Below are positions 24,726-30,007 of a DNA stretch of 30,007 bases, piece after piece (within the stretch, counting starts at the first letter, position 1; every line of letters starts with the position of its first letter). Both the position numbers and the translations under genes were made by a program. Source of the DNA: Patescibacteria group bacterium (GTDB lineage: Bacteria; Patescibacteriota; Gracilibacteria; UBA1369; PNNO01); the NCBI GenBank assembly GCA_018821175.1, contig JAHJMX010000089.1, positions 1 to 30,007 of the forward strand, read 5' to 3'. Under the pieces are notes generated by a model. That model ran no database searches. It had not been told where the DNA came from and saw only the letters and a list, made by a program, of their open reading frames with translations.

Positions 24726-25886
24726 ATGGAAAACGAAGAATTGTCTAATATTTCTCCGAATCCGGACCCTGGTAAAGATGATGAGAACCAAGGGGAGGAT
24801 TTAAGTGGGGAATTCTGGAGCAAGAATCGTATTTTGTTAGCCGTACTTGGTGTTTTATTGGTTGTTGGGATTGTATTCATTGTTTTAATTTGGATGAATG
24901 CTTTCAAGTTGCCTGAACAAAAGGCAATTCATGAGAAAATCCCTGCTCCGGATGAAGAGGTAAAAGAAGAAGAGAAAGTTCTCCATGTTTCACTTATTGA
25001 TGGAGATCAAATTGAAGTTGAAGAAGAGAGAATGATTGCAGTTATTATAGAAAATCATAGTGATTCACGGCCACAAATGGAGGGGCTTGCTGATGCTAGT
25101 TTGGTTTTTGAAACTGAAGCTGAGGGTGGGATTACAAGATTTTTAGCATTTTATCCATATCAGACTATAGAACGAGTTGGCCCTGTGCGATCAGCGCGTC
25201 CTTATTTTGTTAAGTGGGCAGAGCAGTTTGATGCTGGATTTGCGCATGCTGGTGGAAGTGATGCTGGACTTGCTGAAATTTATAACAGTGGGCAATTGCT
25301 TGATTTGGATGGGCTTGTCCTTGAAGGTGGAGATAAATATTTTGTGAGAGATTACAATTATTATGCTCCACATAATTTATTTACAAATTTGGCTGAATTG
25401 CGTGAAAGAATGGATGATTTAGGCTGGGACAAAGCGCTAAAATATCCATTTGCGACTTTTGGTGAGATGAGAGATTCAGCTTATGAAGAAGTCGTTTCGG
25501 CGAATACAATTCATATTTATTATCCGTTCCCACAATATTTTGTGAGATACGATTATGATCCATATACTGATACATACTTGAGATATCAGGCTGGGTTTGC
25601 CCATAATGATCATGGATCAGGTGAGCAAATTGCACCTTCGAATGTGATTGTTATGACTACAAATTATTATCCTATTGATGACGCTGGGCGCCTACAAATG
25701 CAAACTGAAGGGGAAGGGGATATGTATTTTTTCCGTAATGGAAAGGTTTATACTGGGACATGGCAGAAATCATCATCCCTTGGTGGTCTGAAATTCTATG
25801 ATGAAAACGATGAAGAATTTCTGTTTGAAGTTGGGAAAACATGGATTTCAGTCATTAATTATCAAGGCGGACTTCAGTGGGAGTAG
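24726..25886 (+). CDS. DUF3048-family membrane-anchored protein
   Basis: 386 residues. A charged N-terminus, one membrane helix (about 36-58), then an extracytoplasmic part that matches DUF3048 (YerB-like): the conserved AVIIENHSDSRPQMEGLADA, ETEAEGGITRFLAFY and ERVGPVRSARPYFVKWAEQF stretches, and, after HAGGSD, NYYAPHNLFTN. Bacillus YerB is a lipoprotein linked to the cell surface; no enzymatic function is established. Here the lipobox is replaced by a plain signal anchor. It lies 26 bp after rplY and ends at a strong bidirectional terminator, convergent with the DUF3006 gene. Confidence 0.88.
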   Translation: MENEELSNISPNPDPGKDDENQGEDLSGEFWSKNRILLAVLGVLLVVGIVFIVLIWMNAFKLPEQKAIHEKIPAPDEEVKEEEKVLHVSLIDGDQIEVEEERMIAVIIENHSDSRPQMEGLADASLVFETEAEGGITRFLAFYPYQTIERVGPVRSARPYFVKWAEQFDAGFAHAGGSDAGLAEIYNSGQLLDLDGLVLEGGDKYFVRDYNYYAPHNLFTNLAELRERMDDLGWDKALKYPFATFGEMRDSAYEEVVSANTIHIYYPFPQYFVRYDYDPYTDTYLRYQAGFAHNDHGSGEQIAPSNVIVMTTNYYPIDDAGRLQMQTEGEGDMYFFRNGKVYTGTWQKSSSLGGLKFYDENDEEFLFEVGKTWISVINYQGGLQWE

Positions 25887-25906
25887 TAACTGCAATAAAC
25901 AATAAA

Positions 25907-25938
25907 AAAATCCCCACACATTTCTTAGCGGGGATTTT
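25907..25938. terminator. Bidirectional terminator between convergent genes
   Basis: AAAATCCCC (25907-25915) pairs perfectly with GGGGATTTT (25930-25938) with a 14-nt loop, and has A-run and T-run flanks that suit both strands. It lies 21 bp after the DUF3048 stop and 31 bp from the DUF3006 stop. Confidence 0.85.
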
Positions 25939-25968
25939 CTAGTTTGGTCTGTTTCCACTTTCGATCTA

Positions 25969-26253
25969 TTAATTAACTAGATCTTCTAGGAGATTTCGCA
26001 TTTCTTGAAATTTGGTTTCTTTCTCTTCTTGCTGTCTGATCATTGCTTGTCGTTCTTCATTTAATGCGAAGTTTAAATTGAGCGATATTATATCGCCAAT
26101 TTGGATCCCGTCTGGCAATTCATTTATTGGCCATTGAATAATATTCCCTTCTCCTTCGATGCCATTCTCGACTTCAAAATGCGCATATCCACCATCAATT
26201 TTCTTGAGTGTAGCGTTTAGTTTTCCTAGTTTGTTTGTGTGATTTTCGTTCAT
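25969..26253 (-). CDS. Small DUF3006-like protein
   Basis: 94 residues. The core, LNATLKKIDGGYAHFEVENG followed by WPINELPDGIQIGDIISLNL, matches the small beta-barrel pattern of DUF3006 (opening strand, a glycine turn, then P-x-x-LP-x-G-x-x-x-G-D). An added C-terminal Glu/Gln-rich helix (about 62-94) may form a coiled coil. It has no signal peptide. It lies 46 bp after hppA on the same strand and ends at a terminator, so it is probably cotranscribed with hppA. Function is unknown. Confidence 0.7.
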   Translation of the reverse strand: MNENHTNKLGKLNATLKKIDGGYAHFEVENGIEGEGNIIQWPINELPDGIQIGDIISLNLNFALNEERQAMIRQQEEKETKFQEMRNLLEDLVN

Positions 26254-26299
26254 TTCAACGGAATTTTATTCATTAATTTATAAACTTTTAGGTGCGAGC

Positions 26300-28381
26300 T
26301 TACCCCCAAATTACCAATCCTGCAATCAAAGGTGCAATAATTAATGCAATTGTGTTGATAACTTTTATCAACGCGTTTAAAGCAGGCCCAGCAGTGTCTT
26401 TGTATGGATCTCCAACAGTGTCTCCGACTACAGCAGCTTTGTGAGCTTCAGATCCTTTTCCACCAAAATGTCCATCTTCAATATATTTTTTTGCATTGTC
26501 CCAAGCTCCTCCACCTGTACACATATTAAGAGCCATTAAGAATCCAACTACGATAACTCCAGCTAGTAATCCTCCAAGAGCTAGAGGCCCTAGGAATACA
26601 CCAACTAAGATTGGAGAAACTACAGCCAAGATACCAGGGAAGACCATTTCGCGAAGTGCAGCTTTTGTAACGATATCTACGCATTGTTTGTAATCTGGTT
26701 GTGCTTTTCCGCTCATGATTCCTTTAATTTCTTTGAATTGTCTTCTTACTTCAACTACTACGGCATGAGCAGCTTTCCCAACTGATCCCATCAAAGATGA
26801 TGCGAATAAGAATGGCAAAAGTCCTCCGATAAATAATCCGATTAATACTCTGTAATCAGCAATGCTGAATACAAATTCGTGATTACTGTTTTTTGCTAAC
26901 TCCTCAGTGTAAGCCTGGAAGAGAACAAGTGCAGCTAATGCGGCACTACTAATTGCATAACCTTTTGTTACTGCCTTTGTTGTATTTCCAACTGCATCAA
27001 GTGCATCTGTATTTTTTCTAACTTTTTCTGGAAGGCCAGCCATTTCAGCTATTCCACCAGCGTTATCTGTTATTGGACCATAAGAATCAGTTGCGATTAC
27101 AAGTCCGGTAGTTGAAAGCATAGCTACAGCTGCGATTGCAATTCCGTAAATACCATTTCCAGCAGACGAAGCTTCTCCGAAGAAATACGCAATGATAATT
27201 CCAGTAACGATTAAAATTACTGGCAAGAATGTGCTTTCAAGTCCAACTGCAATACCAGCGATAACATTAGTTCCAGCACCAGTTTCGCAAGATTTTGCGA
27301 TTTTTTTAACAGGGCTATATTTAGTTGAAGTGTAATATTCAGTAATAAGAGTGATGAATACAGTGATTGCAAGTCCTACAAGGGTTGCATAGAAAAGGTT
27401 AATATCTCCAATCATGTATTGTGTAACGAAATAGAATCCAATAGCAGAAAGGACTCCAGTAACGATCATTCCTCTATATAGAGCTCCCATGATATTTGTT
27501 TTTCCTTCTCCAAGGTGCACAAACCAAGTTCCAACAATTGAAGTTAGAACAGCGACAGCTCCAAGAGCTAATGGATATTCAATCCCAGCAATTGCAAGTG
27601 TGTCAGTAAGAGTTGAAGCAGCTAAGATCATTGCGGCAATCAAAGTTACTGCATAAGTTTCAAAAAGGTCAGCTCCCATTCCAGCACAATCTCCAACATT
27701 ATCTCCAACGTTGTCAGCGATTACAGCTGGGTTTCGAGGATCATCTTCAGGGATACCTTTCTCCACTTTACCAACTATATCAGCTCCAACGTCAGCAGCT
27801 TTTGTATAAATACCACCTCCAACACGGGCGAAAAGTGAAACTAAAGAAGCTCCAAATGCGAATCCGATAAGTAGATTTGGTGCATCAGCAGAAGGAATAT
27901 TTAGTAAGTGTATGAATACGAAATAAAATCCAGAGACACCCAAAAGAGCAAGTCCAACTACAGCAAGTCCTGTAACTGCTCCTCCACGGAATGCAACAGC
28001 AAGGGCTTTTTGAAGACTTGTTTCTGCAGCGTGTGTAGTTCTAACATTTGCACGAACTGAAACATTCATTCCAATATATCCTGCAAGTGTTGAGAATATA
28101 GCTCCAACGAAAAAACCAACTGCTATAAGTAAGTTGTTGTTATAATCTCCTTTTGGAATTGTGTATGCAAGGACTAGGAAAATTAGAATTGTGAAGAACA
28201 GAACTGTAATTGTTTGCCTGTTCAAGTAAGCAGACGCTCCTTCTTGTATAGCTTTAGCGATTGCTTGCATCTTTTGTGATCCGCTTTCTTTTGAGAGTAC
28301 GTGGATGATAAGTCCAACAGCGTAAATTAACGCAACTAAACTCACGAGGATTGCGATCGTAGATACTTGGAAGAAATCCAT
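26300..28381 (-). CDS. hppA: Membrane-bound proton-pumping pyrophosphatase, K+-independent type
   Basis: 693 residues with about 16 membrane helices. It hydrolyses pyrophosphate and pumps ions across the membrane. Substrate-site motifs are intact: KAADVGADIVGKVEKG (194-209), DNVGDNVGDCAGMGADLFE (223-241), the ATDSYGPITDNAGGIAEM stretch (430-447) and the C-terminal HKAAVVGDTVGDPYKDTAGP. K469 and T472 in GNTTKAVTKG are the residues that mark K+-independent, proton-pumping enzymes (K+-dependent ones have Ala at the first site). This lets the cell recover energy from pyrophosphate made during biosynthesis. Upstream, TTGGTT-N17-TAATAT on the minus strand is a weak promoter candidate. Followed by a DUF3006 gene. 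Confidence 0.96.
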   Translation of the reverse strand: MDFFQVSTIAILVSLVALIYAVGLIIHVLSKESGSQKMQAIAKAIQEGASAYLNRQTITVLFFTILIFLVLAYTIPKGDYNNNLLIAVGFFVGAIFSTLAGYIGMNVSVRANVRTTHAAETSLQKALAVAFRGGAVTGLAVVGLALLGVSGFYFVFIHLLNIPSADAPNLLIGFAFGASLVSLFARVGGGIYTKAADVGADIVGKVEKGIPEDDPRNPAVIADNVGDNVGDCAGMGADLFETYAVTLIAAMILAASTLTDTLAIAGIEYPLALGAVAVLTSIVGTWFVHLGEGKTNIMGALYRGMIVTGVLSAIGFYFVTQYMIGDINLFYATLVGLAITVFITLITEYYTSTKYSPVKKIAKSCETGAGTNVIAGIAVGLESTFLPVILIVTGIIIAYFFGEASSAGNGIYGIAIAAVAMLSTTGLVIATDSYGPITDNAGGIAEMAGLPEKVRKNTDALDAVGNTTKAVTKGYAISSAALAALVLFQAYTEELAKNSNHEFVFSIADYRVLIGLFIGGLLPFLFASSLMGSVGKAAHAVVVEVRRQFKEIKGIMSGKAQPDYKQCVDIVTKAALREMVFPGILAVVSPILVGVFLGPLALGGLLAGVIVVGFLMALNMCTGGGAWDNAKKYIEDGHFGGKGSEAHKAAVVGDTVGDPYKDTAGPALNALIKVINTIALIIAPLIAGLVIWG

Positions 28382-28511
28382 ACGAATAAAGTTAATGATA
28401 TATAAATTAAGACGTGCAACATATTAGCTTGAATAAGACGAAAAACCAACCTTTTTTAGGAATAAAGATTTGCATTAAATAGCGATTTGTTGAGCAATTT
28501 ATAAGAACATA

Positions 28512-28540
28512 TTCACAATGTCCAATTTTTCCATTAGAAT
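28512..28540 (+). promoter_or_regulatory. Promoter for the Yip1-like gene
   Basis: TTCACA (28512-28517) and TAGAAT (28535-28540) with a 17-bp spacer, five matches of six in each hexamer, about 30 bp before the ATG at 28572. Confidence 0.6.
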
Positions 28541-28571
28541 GCTCCTTGGTCTACTATTTAACAATTGAAAT

Positions 28572-29348
28572 ATGGAGGATCAGTATAATGGAAATAATCA
28601 TGAGCAAAATCATGCGCATGAAAATGAAAATAATTCTAATAACAATGCTAGTATGAAAAATGATTTCAAAGAGCACTTGGATGGTGCTATGGGGACTTTT
28701 AATGAAATTAAAAATCCAGGGAAGTTTTGTGTTAAGACAGAGTTCATGAATGCGATTGAGATTTTGAAGTTGAACGAGAAAAAAATGCAAGAAATTGCAA
28801 CAAGAAAGACAACTGCAACTGCAGCTCTTTTGTTTATTTTAATTGGGGTTGTTGCGATGGGACTTGGGACACAATTTATGCTTCCAGGTTGGCTTAGACC
28901 AAGTATGGGATATATGCTAATTTCAATGCTTTTTAATTTAGTAATGGTTATAGTTGGAATTTTTGCACTTGATTTTGTTGCTAATCAATTTTTCAAGGGT
29001 AAAGGTGATTTTGGACAATTGTTCCGTGTGTTTGGATATAGTTATATCCTTATGATTCCATATATTCTTCTACCTGTAGCGCCTGGGCTTTATTCTATAA
29101 TTGGTGCTGTAGCAGGAATATGGATGCTCGTAGTTATGTTTAAGACAATGGGATTAATTAAAAAATTGAATGTAGTTCATACTATCTTCTCACTTTTGAT
29201 TGTTGGTGTTGCTCTTGGAATTGTCATGACTATTTTTATGAATGTATTTGGTATTGGATATGGTTTTGGGATTGGTGGAGGATCTGCTGTTGCTGAAATC
29301 AACGACTGGACAGATGCACTTAATGCATTAGGTGATATTAATTACTAG
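28572..29348 (+). CDS. Yip1-like multi-pass membrane protein with His/Asn-rich N-terminus
   Basis: 258 residues. The first 30 are very hydrophilic and rich in Asn, His and Glu (NGNNHEQNHAHENENN), a possible metal-binding or disordered tail. A soluble segment follows (about 30-78). Five hydrophobic helices then lie at about 82-104, 113-135, 155-175, 176-194 and 203-225. The FFKGKGDFGQLFRVFGYSY stretch before a Pro-containing helix resembles the Yip1 domain. Bacterial Yip1-like proteins have no settled function. It is divergent from hppA (190-bp gap) and ends at a terminator. The family call is moderate; the membrane topology is clear. Confidence 0.7.
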   Translation: MEDQYNGNNHEQNHAHENENNSNNNASMKNDFKEHLDGAMGTFNEIKNPGKFCVKTEFMNAIEILKLNEKKMQEIATRKTTATAALLFILIGVVAMGLGTQFMLPGWLRPSMGYMLISMLFNLVMVIVGIFALDFVANQFFKGKGDFGQLFRVFGYSYILMIPYILLPVAPGLYSIIGAVAGIWMLVVMFKTMGLIKKLNVVHTIFSLLIVGVALGIVMTIFMNVFGIGYGFGIGGGSAVAEINDWTDALNALGDINY

Positions 29349-29372
29349 AATTCTAAGTAAAACTGAATTAAT

Positions 29373-29423
29373 CAAAACCCGTTCTTATTGTGACTAAATG
29401 TGGTTCCAAAAAGGCGGGTTTTG
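29373..29423 (+). terminator. Terminator after the Yip1-like gene, merging into the next promoter
   Basis: CAAAACCCG (29373-29381) pairs perfectly with CGGGTTTTG (29415-29423) across a 33-nt loop. The right arm ends in TTTTG, so the T-run is short, and the next promoter's -10 box begins immediately after it. Confidence 0.55.
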
Positions 29424-29432
29424 TGCTATAAT
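29404..29432 (+). promoter_or_regulatory. Extended -10 promoter for the gene at 29463
   Basis: TGCTATAAT (29424-29432) is an extended -10 with TATAAT at 29427-29432. TTCCAA (29404-29409) lies 17 bp upstream as a -35. It overlaps the terminator of the previous gene. Confidence 0.7.
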
Positions 29433-29462
29433 ATAAGGAATTTTTAAACGTTTAAGATTTCA

Positions 29463-30007
29463 ATGCCAAAAAAAGACAAAAATAATAAAACTGGGAAGAA
29501 CGGGGATGCGGCTTTAAACCCTTTTGCAAAGTCTTTGTTGAGTGGAAAGCCTGTTGTTAAAAGAATGAATTCTTCTAAGAAAAAAAACAATCAAAAACGT
29601 GGGGATAATAAAACTTTAAAAACTGTGCAGGTTGATCAACCGCCTGTGGTTATGGCTCCTAATGTTGTCGAGCCTAAACCAGAGGTTCTTGATAGAAAAA
29701 ATGCAGAAGAGTCAAAGCCAGTAGAAGATACCGTGGATGTAGATGATAAATCTTTTGATGAACTTTTGTTGGGGGATACTAATGAAATTATGGCAGAGGA
29801 AGAAAAAAATGCGTATGGAAGTGATACGGGATTTGATGAGAAAGTTGATGAAGTTGAACAAACCGAATCAGTTGATAAGGTTGAATCAGTTGATCAGGAT
29901 GAACCAGTTGAATTAGCTGAAGACATTAATGAGAATCAGGTTAGTTCAGTGTCGGATAGTTCTGAACCCGAACCCGAATCTGAACCTGGACCTGAACCTG
30001 AACCTGA
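29463..30007 (+). CDS. Low-complexity, repeat-rich protein (cut by window edge)
   Basis: The reading frame from the ATG at 29463 is open to the end of the window (181 codons visible, no stop). The first 55 residues are strongly basic (MPKKDKNNKTGKNG; MNSSKKKNNQKRGDNKT) and could bind nucleic acid or contact the membrane surface. The rest is acidic and disordered-looking, with repeats of the form E-S/P-V-D (ESVDKVESVDQDEPVE) and then a run of Glu-Pro repeats at the edge (EPEPESEPGPEPEPE). There is no signal peptide in the visible part. I cannot assign a family; a folded domain may follow beyond the edge. It has its own extended -10 promoter. Confidence 0.75.
   Translation, partial: MPKKDKNNKTGKNGDAALNPFAKSLLSGKPVVKRMNSSKKKNNQKRGDNKTLKTVQVDQPPVVMAPNVVEPKPEVLDRKNAEESKPVEDTVDVDDKSFDELLLGDTNEIMAEEEKNAYGSDTGFDEKVDEVEQTESVDKVESVDQDEPVELAEDINENQVSSVSDSSEPEPESEPGPEPEP
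29854..30007 (+). repeat. Tandem in-frame repeats encoding Glu/Val/Asp and Glu-Pro runs
   Basis: Imperfect 18-bp units (GAATCAGTTGATAAGGTT, GAATCAGTTGATCAGGAT, GAACCAGTTGAA) around 29866-29913, followed by six-base GAACCT-type units from about 29963 to the window end. Both keep the reading frame. Confidence 0.7.

Noticed and set aside
1..30007. Genetic code 25 (TGA = Gly) as in Gracilibacteria
   Set aside because: No gene needs TGA read as sense; all conserved proteins are complete with the standard bacterial code.
1..30007. CRISPR arrays, tRNA/rRNA genes, insertion sequences, prophage or attachment sites
   Set aside because: No spaced repeats, cloverleaf sequences, transposase or integrase genes, or terminal inverted repeats were seen.

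Overview
This is a 30 kb, AT-rich, densely packed chromosomal window with short intergenic gaps. It holds 26 protein-coding genes, two of them cut by the window edges. It has no insertion sequences, phage genes, CRISPR arrays or recognisable tRNA/rRNA genes. The gene set is mostly bacterial housekeeping: groES/groEL, pyrH, frr, rseP, dnaA, ybaB, mltG, rplY, rny and hppA. These are mixed with surface proteins carrying SLH, lamin-tail or FecR/Ig-like domains. All 24 visible stop codons are TAA (20) or TAG (4), and TGA appears neither as a stop nor in frame. Almost no start codon has a Shine-Dalgarno sequence. Together these traits suggest a Patescibacteria/CPR-type genome, perhaps near Peregrinibacteria and the TGA-recoding Gracilibacteria/Absconditabacteria. 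That placement is inference and no marker in the window proves it.

Layout. 1-1320: a response regulator (minus strand, truncated at the edge) is divergent from a small histidine-kinase-like protein that keeps a candidate phospho-acceptor His but lacks ATP-binding motifs. 1350-3750: a TPR/membrane protein with a textbook promoter, then an AI-2E/PerM-family permease. 8772-3764 (minus strand): a probable operon of a three-domain lamin-tail surface protein, a membrane-anchored DsbA-like thioredoxin and a P1B-type ATPase whose metal site and several catalytic motifs are replaced. 8863-9112: a strong promoter and an approximately 214-nt structured RNA ending in an intrinsic terminator right before the RNase Y start codon. 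10745-13293: tandem paralogous SH3/SLH cell-surface proteins. 13306-15397: groES-groEL under a CIRCE operator that encloses the -10 box.

15582-19044: a probable operon of a small tail-anchored protein, pyrH (with a one-base frameshift), frr and rseP. 19045-20709: dnaA with its own promoter and two DnaA-box-like sites in the leader, not followed by dnaN or recF. 20830-22515: a FecR-domain membrane protein. 23866-22535 (minus): ybaB-mltG. 24055-25886: rplY and a DUF3048 protein. 28381-25969 (minus): a K+-independent-type membrane pyrophosphatase followed by a DUF3006 protein. 28572-end: a Yip1-like membrane protein and the start of a low-complexity acidic/proline-rich protein.

The most interesting items are the degenerate P-type ATPase, the structured rny leader RNA, the CIRCE element that also looks like a terminator for the upstream gene, the kinase-less phosphotransfer-like protein beside its response regulator, and the complete absence of TGA as a stop.
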